Below, in pieces: positions 1 to 7,350 of a stretch of 23,218 nucleotides of DNA. Each line of letters opens with the position of its first letter. Position 1 is the stretch's first letter. This DNA is from a virus, in IMG/VR virus record IMGVR_UViG_3300006917_003263, positions 1 to 23,218 of that record; one strand, 5' to 3'. The position numbers and the translations under genes were made by a program. The notes beneath the pieces are model-generated. The model saw only the letters and a list, made by a program, of their open reading frames with translations, was not told where the DNA came from and made no database searches.

Positions 1-1
1 T

Positions 2-394
2 CAGTTATTTAATGACAATAAGCGTAGTAATTCAGAAGTAGAAAGAAATAGAAATATTTCAAGAGACTTCAAGTTACTGGCAGTATCAAATAATATTCCA
101 ATTATTGATATTACTGCTGCAACTGCTGATGATATATCTGATCAAAAAGAACCTCCAATGATGAGCCAGGTCGCTTGGTCAAAAGCAATTGAATATGATG
201 CTGATATGGCAATGGCAATTCATAGGCATGCAAATACAGATTTGGTTGAGGTAGTTTCAAGAAAGAACCGTCACGGACAAGACTTTAGATTCTTTTTAGA
301 GTGGGATATCAATCGTGGTATCATCAAACCTATTTATGAAAATTTACCAGAATTAAATAATGACACACAAAAGAATAAAGCGATTTCAAATTAA
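2..394 (+). CDS. Replicative DNA helicase, DnaB-like, C-terminal part (5' truncated)
   Basis: The reading frame is open from the window edge, so only about the last 130 residues are seen. They read like the end of a DnaB-family RecA-type ATPase core: SRDFKLLAVSNNIPIIDITA, where a strand and helix lead to a polar segment, then the region around PMMSQVAWSKAIEYDADMA, matching the part of DnaB that follows Walker B (selection of the subunit, 'adsIEqdAD'), and finally a basic stretch (VVSRKNRHGQD) with an F-x-F-L-E-W-D-I-N ending typical of the arginine-finger strand region. The enzyme would unwind DNA at the phage fork and load next to the primase encoded just downstream. Its 3' end overlaps the next gene by 35 bases. 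The Walker A and B motifs lie outside the window, so the family call rests on the C-terminal pattern and on the replisome neighbourhood. Confidence 0.75.
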   Translation, partial: QLFNDNKRSNSEVERNRNISRDFKLLAVSNNIPIIDITAATADDISDQKEPPMMSQVAWSKAIEYDADMAMAIHRHANTDLVEVVSRKNRHGQDFRFFLEWDINRGIIKPIYENLPELNNDTQKNKAISN

Positions 395-656
395 TGTAGA
401 ATTTTTAGATGATTCTGACATAATAAGGATTAGACATCAGTATGAAAGCTTACTAATTCATGATATGAGAGATAAAGGTTATGTCAGAATACTTGACATA
501 GACCCAGCATTTTCGGTAGAATTTAATGGTGAGACTTGGAAGTTTTTAATGACTATCCAAGGAGTTTATGTGGGAAAGAAGAAGGCATGGGATACAGAGG
601 GAATGGCACAAGGGAAATTAATTCCACGTACACTCCGTCCCAAATTAGGGGTGTAA
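360..656 (+). CDS. Small conserved phage protein of unknown function, between helicase and primase
   Basis: This is a 98-residue protein with no recognised catalytic motif. Its first half is basic and charged; its second half contains an aromatic beta-rich stretch (FSVEFNGETWKFLMTIQGVY) followed by VGKKKAWDTEGMAQGKLIPR. From memory, similar short proteins precede primase genes in phages of actinobacteria, but no function is known to me. It starts inside the helicase gene (35-base overlap) and its last 70 bases overlap the primase reading frame from 587. Those overlaps suggest coupled translation and a replisome-linked role. It could be a primase or helicase accessory factor, which is inference. 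The ATG at 360 is the only sensible start. Confidence 0.65.
   Translation: MTHKRIKRFQINVEFLDDSDIIRIRHQYESLLIHDMRDKGYVRILDIDPAFSVEFNGETWKFLMTIQGVYVGKKKAWDTEGMAQGKLIPRTLRPKLGV
493..522 (+). promoter_or_regulatory. Possible internal sigma70-type promoter before primase
   Basis: TTGACA at 493-498 is followed after 18 bases by TAGAAT at 517-522, which would start transcription near 529, upstream of the primase ATG at 587. The match lies wholly inside the small gene at 360-656 and could be chance, since the -35 falls in a Leu-Asp-Ile codon context. Confidence 0.25.
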
Positions 657-1582
657 TAAAAGCTCTAGGGCTAGATATATTGTCTGAATCAAATAACAAT
701 ATATCTATGTTTTGTCCTTTTCATAATAATGTACACACATTTAGTTTTAGTATAAGCACAATAACTGGAGCATGGCTATGCTTTAATCCATCATGTGGAC
801 AGTCTGGCAACTTAGTTGATCTTGTAAAAAAAATATTAGATAAAAATGATTTTCAAGCACTTAGATTTATATCATCTAAATCCTCTAGCCAAGAAGAAAT
901 ATTTGAAGAAGAATTAAATTCTATATTAGAAGATAAGCCAGAATTTATAGAATTTTCTCAAACTATACTTGATTCACTTTATAGTGATTTGGGTAAAAGT
1001 GAACATGCTCAGTCATATTTTGAAAGTAGGGGTATTAACCTAGATTCAATGCATTATTTTAAATTAGGATATTCTTCTAACCAAGATATGGTTATTGTTC
1101 CAGTGCATAGTCCAGATGGAGTTCCAGTAGGCTTAGTAGGTAGATCTATATCGGATAAAAGATTTAAGAATAGTACAAATTTACCTAAAAGTAAAACTTT
1201 ATTTAATATTCATAGAGCTAAAAGAATTGGCGATACTGTTGTAGTAGTGGAATCTAGTTTTGATGCAATTCGTGTTCATCAAGCAGGATTTCCAAATGTA
1301 GTTGCAACATTAGGCGGGCATGTATCAACAGATAATATTAAATTATTAAATAGGTATTTTAATAAAATAATAATTATGACTGATAGTGACGAGGCTGGAA
1401 GAAATTTGGGAATTAGTATTGCAAGTAAATTAAAAAATAAAAACCTCTTGTGGGCTTCTTATGATTATGGTAAGATATATCCACATGATGCAAAAGATGC
1501 TGGCGATATGACAGATGAAGAAATAAAGCTATGTATTAATAATGCGGTATCCGATTTCGAATATCGATCTTGGGCAACGTGA
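587..1582 (+). CDS. DNA primase (CHC2 zinc finger + Toprim), DnaG-like
   Basis: This enzyme makes RNA primers for lagging-strand synthesis. The protein is 331 residues from the ATG at 587. The N-terminal part holds a CHC2-type zinc finger, with CPFH followed after about 20 residues by CFNPSCG. The middle carries a Toprim domain: VVVVESSFDAI supplies the catalytic glutamate, LGGHVS follows, and IIMTDSDEAG gives the acidic D-x-D pair that binds Mg. A longer frame could begin at TTG 536, but the ATG at 587 has purine-rich GGGAAAGAAGAAGG directly upstream and is preferred. It overlaps the preceding gene by 70 bases in another frame. It is shorter than bacterial DnaG (about 580-600 residues) because no DnaB-binding C-terminal domain is visible. 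It sits directly downstream of the helicase gene, as in many phage primosomes. Confidence 0.9.
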   Translation: MGYRGNGTREINSTYTPSQIRGVIKALGLDILSESNNNISMFCPFHNNVHTFSFSISTITGAWLCFNPSCGQSGNLVDLVKKILDKNDFQALRFISSKSSSQEEIFEEELNSILEDKPEFIEFSQTILDSLYSDLGKSEHAQSYFESRGINLDSMHYFKLGYSSNQDMVIVPVHSPDGVPVGLVGRSISDKRFKNSTNLPKSKTLFNIHRAKRIGDTVVVVESSFDAIRVHQAGFPNVVATLGGHVSTDNIKLLNRYFNKIIIMTDSDEAGRNLGISIASKLKNKNLLWASYDYGKIYPHDAKDAGDMTDEEIKLCINNAVSDFEYRSWAT

Positions 1583-1588
1583 TATAAT
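1580..1588 (+). promoter_or_regulatory. Extended -10 promoter before the ssDNA-binding protein gene
   Basis: TGATATAAT is a perfect extended -10 element (TG-n-TATAAT), located over the stop codon of primase. No convincing -35 hexamer lies 16-18 bases upstream, which is usual for extended -10 promoters. The predicted start near 1594-1596 would give a leader of about 40 bases containing the hairpin at 1598-1614. The same TGnTATAnT pattern recurs at 6137, 14038 and 22016. Confidence 0.6.
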
Positions 1589-1597
1589 AGAAAAACA

Positions 1598-1614
1598 GAC
1601 GGATATATACCGTC
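1598..1614 (+). promoter_or_regulatory. Hairpin at the 5' end of the ssDNA-binding protein leader
   Basis: GACGG at 1598-1602 and CCGTC at 1610-1614 form a 5-bp GC-rich stem closing a 7-base loop ATATATA, in an otherwise AT-rich leader. It lies only a few bases after the predicted transcription start and about 22 bases before the ATG at 1637 (Shine-Dalgarno AAGGAG at 1626-1631). It may stabilise the mRNA or act as a translational operator; the T4 gene 32 protein represses its own mRNA through a leader structure, so autoregulation is a reasonable inference here. There is no T-run, so it is not a terminator. Confidence 0.4.
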
Positions 1615-1636
1615 AAATATAAACTAAGGAGAAATT

Positions 1637-2305
1637 ATGAAAGCTACAGGATTAGCAGCTTTAAAAAAGGTAATAGATAAGCCACAATCAACAAGTGGTT
1701 CAGAAAGTAAGGGACGTTGGGTTAAACTCGAAGATGGAGAAAGCGTAAAGATTAGATTTCTTCAGGAGCTAGACCCAGACTCACCAGATTATAATGATAA
1801 ATTGGGTCTTGGATTTATTGCAGTAGAACACACAAACCCAAAAGATTATCGTCGCAAGGCTCTTTGCACAATGGAAGATCAGGGTAAGTGCTGGGGTTGC
1901 GAGCAACATAGAAAAGACTATAAGGCAGGATGGAAAGGCCGTTCACGTTTATACATAAATGTATTAGTTGATGATGGCAAAGAAGATCCGTACGTAGCTA
2001 TTCTTTCACAGGGATCAAGTGGCAAAACAGTTACTCCAACTTTAATAGAATACGCTGGAGAAATGGGTTCAATTACAAATCTTATGTGGAGAATTAAAAG
2101 ATCTGGAACAAAAACAGATACTAGCTATACAATTATCCCACTAGCCAAAGATGAGGCTAAGTTTGATGCCTCTGGGCTTGAGCTTCATAAGCTTGAGGAA
2201 ACAGCGATTCGTGACCTACCTTATGCGAATCAAGAAGCTTTCTTTAATGGAGAAGGCGGACATGAAGAAGAAGAACCATCTACATCTAGCGATGTAACTT
2301 GGTAG
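1637..2305 (+). CDS. Single-stranded DNA-binding protein, T4 gp32-like
   Basis: This is a 222-residue protein with the architecture of gp32-type ssDNA-binding proteins: a basic N-terminal tail (residues 1-30), a core of alternating strands, and a strongly acidic C-terminus (HEEEEPSTSSDVTW) of the kind that contacts partner proteins. The core carries a zinc-ligand set H65, C77, C85, C88. In T4 gp32 the ligands are H64, C77, C87, C90, so the spacing is almost the same. It would coat single-stranded DNA at the fork and during recombination. It has its own promoter (1580-1588) and hairpin leader and a strong AAGGAG ribosome site, as expected for a protein needed in stoichiometric amounts. A second, bacterial-type SSB gene is at 10060. 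The assignment rests on the zinc pattern, charge distribution and position rather than on overall similarity. Confidence 0.75.
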   Translation: MKATGLAALKKVIDKPQSTSGSESKGRWVKLEDGESVKIRFLQELDPDSPDYNDKLGLGFIAVEHTNPKDYRRKALCTMEDQGKCWGCEQHRKDYKAGWKGRSRLYINVLVDDGKEDPYVAILSQGSSGKTVTPTLIEYAGEMGSITNLMWRIKRSGTKTDTSYTIIPLAKDEAKFDASGLELHKLEETAIRDLPYANQEAFFNGEGGHEEEEPSTSSDVTW

Positions 2306-2326
2306 TAGTCGAAAGGCGGAGAGTTA

Positions 2327-5300
2327 ATGTCATTTGTGCATCTTCATGTGCATTCTCATTATTCATTGATGGATGGTCTTAACTCTCCTGCCGAACTAGT
2401 TTTAGCAGCAAAAAAATCTGGGCAAAAATCAATTGCTATAACAGATCATGGAACATTGTCATCTCATAGAGATTTTCAAATAGCATGCAAAGAAAATGAT
2501 ATAAAGCCAATCTTGGGGGTAGAAGCATATATTTCTCCTACTGATAGATTTGACAGATCTTCTAAAACAGATAAGTCAATTCAGGCATATAACCATATTA
2601 TATTGTTAGCAAAAAATAAAAAGGGCTTAGAGAATATTAATTCACTTCAGGAGATTGCATGGAATGAAGGTTTTTACCATAAGCCACGTATTGATAGAGA
2701 GGTGTTAAAAGAATATGCGGAAGGTATTATTGTTCTTTCTGGATGTCTTAATGGTCTTATTAGTAAGAGCATCGAAAAGGGCGAATTTTCAGAAGCAAAA
2801 CTTATACTTAAAGATTTTAAACAAACTTTTCAAGAAGATTTTTATGTGGAGGTTCAGTCTCATAATCCGCAGGAAATAAATTTAAAACTTCTTGAACTTG
2901 CAGATGAACTTAAAATTAAGGCAGTTGCAACAGGAGATGCTCATTTTGCTAACGGTGAAGATAAAGTATTAGAAGAAGCAATGCTTATTTTATCCACAAA
3001 TCCTAAAATGGATAAGGATGCAGATTTTGATGAATCACGTAAAATGAAAGATATGCTAGATAGATTTAATTATCTATATCCAGATAGAAGAATATCTTTT
3101 CAGGATTATAATTTATTTATACAAACTCGTGAAGAAATTGAGGTTGATTTTAAAAAGTCTGGGATAAATAGAATTGATATATTTGAAAATACATTAGAAA
3201 TAGCAGACAAAATAGAGCAATATGATTTTTATCAAAACCTAGACTTGCTTCCAGTTCCTAAAACTAATGCGGATGATAAATTAGCTGATATGTCATTTGC
3301 TGGATTAAAAAAATTAGGATTAGATAATAATGATATTTATATAGAACGATTAAATGAAGAATTAAATATAATTAAGCAAAAGAAATTTGCGTCATACTTT
3401 TTAGTAGTTGCCGACATGATTAATTGGGCAAAATCTCAGGACATGCTTGTAGGGCCTGGACGTGGTTCTGCTGCTGGATCACTTGTATGTTACACAATTG
3501 GCATTACAGATGTTGATCCAATTAAATATGATCTTCTATTTTTCCGTTTTATTAATCCAGAACGTAATGATTTTCCTGATATTGATACAGACTTTGAGGA
3601 TCGACGCAGAAAAGAAGTAAAAGAATATCTTAAAAAGAAATTTAAACACGTAGCATCAATATCAACATATACTTATTTTAAAGATAAGGGTGTGATTAGA
3701 GATGCTGCTCGTGTATTTATGGTTCCCCTTGGTGATGTTAATAAAGCATTGAAATCAATCGATACATTTGAAGACTATTTAGATTCTCCAAACACAAAAG
3801 AATTTAGGACAAAGTACCCAGAAGTTACTTGGCTTGCAGAAAGACTTCGTGGAAAGATTAGAAGCGTAGGCGTACATGCTGCTGGTGTTGTAGTGGCAAA
3901 GGACGATATTAGAAAGTACGCCCCAGTAGAATCTCGTGAAGATGCACAAGATAAAGTCTCTGGAAGAATTCCAGTTGTTGCATATGATATGGATACTGTT
4001 GCTGACATAGGTTTGATTAAACTCGATGCTCTTGGGCTTAAAACATTATCTGTTATATCTGATACATTAAAATCAATAAAGCAAAGATATAATAAAGACA
4101 TAGATCTATCAGCCCTAGATCTAAATGATGAAAAAGTTTATAAAGTATTAAGCGAAGGATATACAAAGGGTGTATTTCAGGCTGAAGCAACTCCGTATAC
4201 AAATCTATTAATGAAAATGGGAGTAAGCACATTTGAAGATTTAGCTGCATCTAATGCTCTTGTCAGACCAGGTGCAATGGATACTGTAGGCCCATCTTAT
4301 ATCAAAAGAAAACACGGAGAAGAGGCCGTGAGGTTTGTACATCCAATCATGAAGCCTTTCACAGAAAATACATTTGGAGTTATCATTTATCAAGAACAAG
4401 TTATGCAAGCTTGCGTACACTTGGGAGGTATGACCTGGTCAGAAGCTGATAAGGTAAGAAAGATTATTGGAAAGAAAAAAGATGCAAAAGAATTCGATCA
4501 GTTCCAAGATAAATTTATTCAAGGCGCTTCGCTACATATCAGCAAGCAAGAAGCAGAACAACTCTGGAAAACATTTGAGGCCCACGCTGGATATTCATTC
4601 AATCGTAGTCACGCTGTCGCTTATTCTATGCTTTCTTATTATACCGCTTGGCTTAAGCTTCATTATCCTTTGGAATTTTTATTCTCGCTCCTTAAAAACG
4701 AAGGAGACAAAGATACAAGAACAGAATATTTAATTGAGGCAAAAAGATTAGGTCTTAAAATTAAATTGCCACATATTAATGAGTCAGATATTAATTTCTC
4801 ATTGCAAGGAGATTCAATTAGATTTGGTCTTGCTGAAGTTAAATTTATTTCAGATAGCATAGCAAATAAAATTATAAATAACAGGCCATATTCTACTTAT
4901 GAAGATTTTAAATCCAAGGCAGGTAAAAAGGGAAGTGGAATAAATTCAAGAGCAATTTCTTCGTTAAATGCTATTGGGGCAGCAGCTTTTGATGACAACC
5001 CACGAACTGGCAAAGAATCTGAATCTTATTATGAGTTTTTAGGAATACCTACATTTAATCTTGATTTGCCTCCAAGAATAAAAGCCCAAGCAAGGCCAAT
5101 AGAAGATTTTGATCCACTTGGTTCATTTGTCATATTTGGAATGGTAAAAAATATAAAAAGAGGTGACGGTTGGGCAAGAGTAGAGATAGTAGATGAAACA
5201 GGCTCCATAGGATTGTTTCATAATGAACAAACACAAATAGAAACAAATCAAATGTACTTTATATTAGTGGGAGATAATCGTATTGTTAGGTACATAAATG

Positions 5301-5593
5301 TAAAAGATATTGATCCAAAAAATAATGATTTATTTATTGACTACTTGTATAGAAGAGAATATGATCTTGCGGAGGACGAGCAGATTGTGGTAAACTTTAC
5401 TCCGTATAAAACGAAAAAAGGACAGACTATGGCTCACATAGTAATGTCTGATAAATATAAAAATCTAAAAAGAGCCATTGTTTTTGCAAGTATGTATCCA
5501 GTAGCCTTAGCTAAAATGAGGGATGGCATGACATGCAAACCAATTACTAAAGAATTAGATGATGGCACTTTAATGATTAAGGAGATAAAATGA
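2327..5593 (+). CDS. dnaE: DNA polymerase III alpha subunit (DnaE type), complete
   Basis: This is the replicative polymerase of the phage, 1088 residues, close to bacterial DnaE (about 1100-1200). An N-terminal PHP domain (about 1-270) begins FVHLHVHSHYSLMDG and keeps TDHG, GVEAY, SGCLNG, a mid-domain H in VQSHNP and TGDAHF, so the metal-binding set looks complete. The palm has GPGRGSAAGSLVCY, then the catalytic pair D418/D420 in FPDIDTDFEDRRR and the third aspartate D567 in LIKLDALGLKTL. Fingers-domain segments (GVFQAEATPY, LVRPGAMDT, IYQEQVMQ, HAGYSFNRSHAVAYSML) follow in the expected order. The C-terminus (about 920-1010) has an OB-fold-like stretch around FVIFGMVKNIKRGDGWARVE. The start ATG has GGCGGAGAG upstream. 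The stop overlaps the next ATG (ATGA). Phages usually carry family A or B polymerases; DnaE types are less common. Confidence 0.97.
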   Translation: MSFVHLHVHSHYSLMDGLNSPAELVLAAKKSGQKSIAITDHGTLSSHRDFQIACKENDIKPILGVEAYISPTDRFDRSSKTDKSIQAYNHIILLAKNKKGLENINSLQEIAWNEGFYHKPRIDREVLKEYAEGIIVLSGCLNGLISKSIEKGEFSEAKLILKDFKQTFQEDFYVEVQSHNPQEINLKLLELADELKIKAVATGDAHFANGEDKVLEEAMLILSTNPKMDKDADFDESRKMKDMLDRFNYLYPDRRISFQDYNLFIQTREEIEVDFKKSGINRIDIFENTLEIADKIEQYDFYQNLDLLPVPKTNADDKLADMSFAGLKKLGLDNNDIYIERLNEELNIIKQKKFASYFLVVADMINWAKSQDMLVGPGRGSAAGSLVCYTIGITDVDPIKYDLLFFRFINPERNDFPDIDTDFEDRRRKEVKEYLKKKFKHVASISTYTYFKDKGVIRDAARVFMVPLGDVNKALKSIDTFEDYLDSPNTKEFRTKYPEVTWLAERLRGKIRSVGVHAAGVVVAKDDIRKYAPVESREDAQDKVSGRIPVVAYDMDTVADIGLIKLDALGLKTLSVISDTLKSIKQRYNKDIDLSALDLNDEKVYKVLSEGYTKGVFQAEATPYTNLLMKMGVSTFEDLAASNALVRPGAMDTVGPSYIKRKHGEEAVRFVHPIMKPFTENTFGVIIYQEQVMQACVHLGGMTWSEADKVRKIIGKKKDAKEFDQFQDKFIQGASLHISKQEAEQLWKTFEAHAGYSFNRSHAVAYSMLSYYTAWLKLHYPLEFLFSLLKNEGDKDTRTEYLIEAKRLGLKIKLPHINESDINFSLQGDSIRFGLAEVKFISDSIANKIINNRPYSTYEDFKSKAGKKGSGINSRAISSLNAIGAAAFDDNPRTGKESESYYEFLGIPTFNLDLPPRIKAQARPIEDFDPLGSFVIFGMVKNIKRGDGWARVEIVDETGSIGLFHNEQTQIETNQMYFILVGDNRIVRYINVKDIDPKNNDLFIDYLYRREYDLAEDEQIVVNFTPYKTKKGQTMAHIVMSDKYKNLKRAIVFASMYPVALAKMRDGMTCKPITKELDDGTLMIKEIK

Positions 5594-5814
5594 CACAAAC
5601 ACCAGAAGAAATATTCCAGGCTATGAATGCTTCAAGAATATTAGTAGCAGTTTTAACTAAATTAGGTTCTATTGAAATTCCAACCCAGTTATTTATGGAA
5701 GCTAATAATCAAGATAAGCAGCTTTCAGTATCTTATAATGATGAAAATTTATCATTTGAATTCAAGTTGCGTGAAGAAGATGGTCAAGGAGAATATGAAC
5801 TCCCTACCGACTGA
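5590..5814 (+). CDS. Small hypothetical protein between dnaE and mazG-like gene
   Basis: This is a 74-residue acidic protein with no motif I recognise. The first part is likely helical (PEEIFQAMNASRILVAVLTK) and the second has short strands (KQLSVSYNDENLSFEFKLRE). It starts in the ATGA overlap with the dnaE stop and has AAGGAG at 5579-5584, so it should be well translated and coupled to the polymerase. Its last 20 bases overlap the start of the MazG-like gene. A small polymerase-associated factor is possible but nothing in the sequence proves it. Confidence 0.6.
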   Translation: MTQTPEEIFQAMNASRILVAVLTKLGSIEIPTQLFMEANNQDKQLSVSYNDENLSFEFKLREEDGQGEYELPTD

Positions 5815-6136
5815 TTACGGATTAGATGCACTTTCTGCACTTTTGCATGAAACAGCAAAAGATAAAGGATTTTGGGATGGAGAATACTCTTATGACAAAA
5901 TTGGCAATAAACTTGCTCTTGTACATTCGGAAGTTACTGAAGTTTTGGAAGCTATCCGTAAAGATCAGGGGTCTGAAAAAGTTGTAGAAGAAATTGCAGA
6001 TACAATTATTAGATTATTAGATTTATATGCTGCTATGCGTAATGAAGAATTTGTTATTCATAGCCTTGACGAGGTTTTGCAAAATAAAATGGATAAAAAT
6101 AAAGTTAGGCCACCTCTTCACGGAAATCGTTTTTAA
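5795..6136 (+). CDS. MazG-like nucleoside triphosphate pyrophosphohydrolase
   Basis: This 113-residue all-alpha protein belongs to the MazG-like fold. The metal-binding signature is E46-x2-E49 in VHSEVTEVLEA, followed by E66-x2-D69 in VVEEIADTIIRLLD, i.e. the ExxE...ExxD pattern that holds Mg for hydrolysis of NTPs or dNTPs to monophosphate and pyrophosphate. Phage relatives are thought to trim non-canonical nucleotides or lower host (p)ppGpp. The C-terminus (KNKVRPPLHGNRF) resembles the substrate-lid end of small phage MazG proteins. A longer frame opens upstream at TTG 5672, but the ATG at 5795 has AAGGAGA just upstream and gives the expected domain size. Its start overlaps the preceding gene by 20 bases. 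It sits between the polymerase and recA, fitting a role in nucleotide supply. Confidence 0.82.
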   Translation: MNSLPTDYGLDALSALLHETAKDKGFWDGEYSYDKIGNKLALVHSEVTEVLEAIRKDQGSEKVVEEIADTIIRLLDLYAAMRNEEFVIHSLDEVLQNKMDKNKVRPPLHGNRF

Positions 6137-6145
6137 TGATATACT
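6117..6145 (+). promoter_or_regulatory. Promoter before recA
   Basis: TGATATACT at 6137-6145 is an extended -10 element, with a partial -35 TTCACG at 6117-6122 separated from TATACT by 17 bases. Transcription would start near 6152, giving a short leader with the purine-rich ribosome site AAAGAAAG before the ATG at 6165. The -10 lies right after the stop codon of the MazG-like gene, in one of the few real gaps of this block. Confidence 0.55.
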
Positions 6146-6164
6146 ATACTAAAGAAAGAAAATA

Positions 6165-7169
6165 ATGACACTACAAATAGACGATATATTAGCAAAACTA
6201 GATACAAAAACTAGAAACAGAGTTCAATCTGCAATTGATGTTAAGGTTGAAAAGCAGAAGACTCCAAGCATTGGGCTAAACCTTGCATTAAAAGGTGGTC
6301 TTGGCTTTGGCAGACAAGTTTTAGTTTGGGGAAATAAGTCGGCAGGTAAATCGTCATTTTGTTTACAGATGATTGCAGAAGCACAAAAAGAAGGAAAGGT
6401 TTGCGCTTGGATAGATGCTGAGCATTCATATGATCCATTATGGGCATCAAAACTTGGAGTAGACTCGGAAAAACTTGTATATTCTTCTGCAAAAACAGTT
6501 AATGACATGGTTGATGTTGCAACACAACTTATGGAAGCCGAAGTAGATATAATTGTAGTTGATTCTATATCTGCTCTTCTTCCTGCAATATATTTTGAAA
6601 AAGATTCAGATGAACTCAAAAAACTTGAGGATACAAAACAAATAGGCGCAGAAGCAAAGGATATGACCCATGCGGTCAAGATGTTAAATTATGCAAACAA
6701 AAATACATTACTTGTTCTCATTTCCCAGCAAAGAAATCAATTTGGGTCTATGCATGCCAGCCACATACCTACGGGAGGAATGGCAGTCAAATTCTTTTCC
6801 TCCACAGTCATTAAGCTTTGGTCTTCCGAGGCTGAGGCTAATGCTATCAAATCTGGCGTTAAAGTTGGCGATAAAATTATTGAACAAAGAGTCGGAAGAC
6901 CAGTTAATTGGATTATTGATTACAACAAACTTGGGCCCCCAAATTTATCTGGACAGTATGACTTCTATTTCCAAGGAGAAACATTAGGGGTAGATGGCGT
7001 AGGAGAAACTTTAGATGTTGCAGAAATGTGTGGAATAGTAGAAAAAGGCGGGGCATGGTATACCGTAAATGGAGAAAGATTACAAGGTAGAGCAAAGGCC
7101 GTCCAGTATCTTAAAGATAATCCAGATGTAGTTAACAAATTAAAGGAAGAGATTGATGCCAAATATTAA
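6165..7169 (+). CDS. recA: RecA-like recombinase
   Basis: This is a 334-residue strand-exchange ATPase. After an N-terminal helical segment (about 1-45) the core shows Walker A G56-NKSAGK-S63, the glutamate of WIDAEHSYD (E86, equivalent to the catalytic glutamate of RecA), Walker B VDIIVVDS (D133) and the loop region LISQQRNQFGSMHASHIPTGG, which corresponds to the L2/DNA-binding area and its upstream Gln switch. The C-terminal part (about 230-334) is compact and rich in strands. It would form a filament on single-stranded DNA coated by the phage ssDNA-binding proteins and drive recombination-dependent replication and repair. Its own promoter lies at 6117-6145. Its end overlaps the next gene by 14 bases. 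It is phage-like in length and divergent from bacterial RecA. Confidence 0.93.
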   Translation: MTLQIDDILAKLDTKTRNRVQSAIDVKVEKQKTPSIGLNLALKGGLGFGRQVLVWGNKSAGKSSFCLQMIAEAQKEGKVCAWIDAEHSYDPLWASKLGVDSEKLVYSSAKTVNDMVDVATQLMEAEVDIIVVDSISALLPAIYFEKDSDELKKLEDTKQIGAEAKDMTHAVKMLNYANKNTLLVLISQQRNQFGSMHASHIPTGGMAVKFFSSTVIKLWSSEAEANAIKSGVKVGDKIIEQRVGRPVNWIIDYNKLGPPNLSGQYDFYFQGETLGVDGVGETLDVAEMCGIVEKGGAWYTVNGERLQGRAKAVQYLKDNPDVVNKLKEEIDAKY

Positions 7170-7350
7170 TGAATTCATTGGACCAAAGCCAACAGAAGGC
7201 GACATAGAGCATTTAGAAAAAGTTATTGGCTCTAAACCTTGTTTTAAATGCGACCTAGATGCTTCTGAATATTTTTGGGATAAAGAGAATTTTATTATGA
7301 CATGGACATGTAGCTCTGGGCATAAAAATAATTTAAAGGTAAATCAATGA
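7156..7350 (+). CDS. Small zinc-ribbon protein
   Basis: This is a 64-residue protein from the ATG at 7156; a TTG one codon earlier is less likely, since AAGGAAGA at 7142-7149 is well placed for the ATG. It holds C-x2-C (CFKC) near residues 29-32 and a second C with nearby H (WTCSSGH), a pattern that could bind one zinc ion. The middle has YFWDKENFIMTWTC, two strands of a ribbon fold. Function is unknown. It overlaps recA by 14 bases and the following oxygenase by 4 (ATGA), so it heads the accessory cassette 7156-10008 while being coupled to recA. Confidence 0.6.
   Translation: MPNINEFIGPKPTEGDIEHLEKVIGSKPCFKCDLDASEYFWDKENFIMTWTCSSGHKNNLKVNQ

Noticed and set aside
536-586. Longer primase start at TTG 536
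   Set aside because: The ATG at 587 has a purine-rich ribosome site and keeps the overlap with the previous gene smaller; nothing in the extra 17 residues looks like primase.
6224-6679. 151-codon open frame on the - strand inside recA
   Set aside because: It is an antisense shadow of recA, whose + strand frame has Walker A and B motifs; the - strand product is serine-rich and has no motif or ribosome site.
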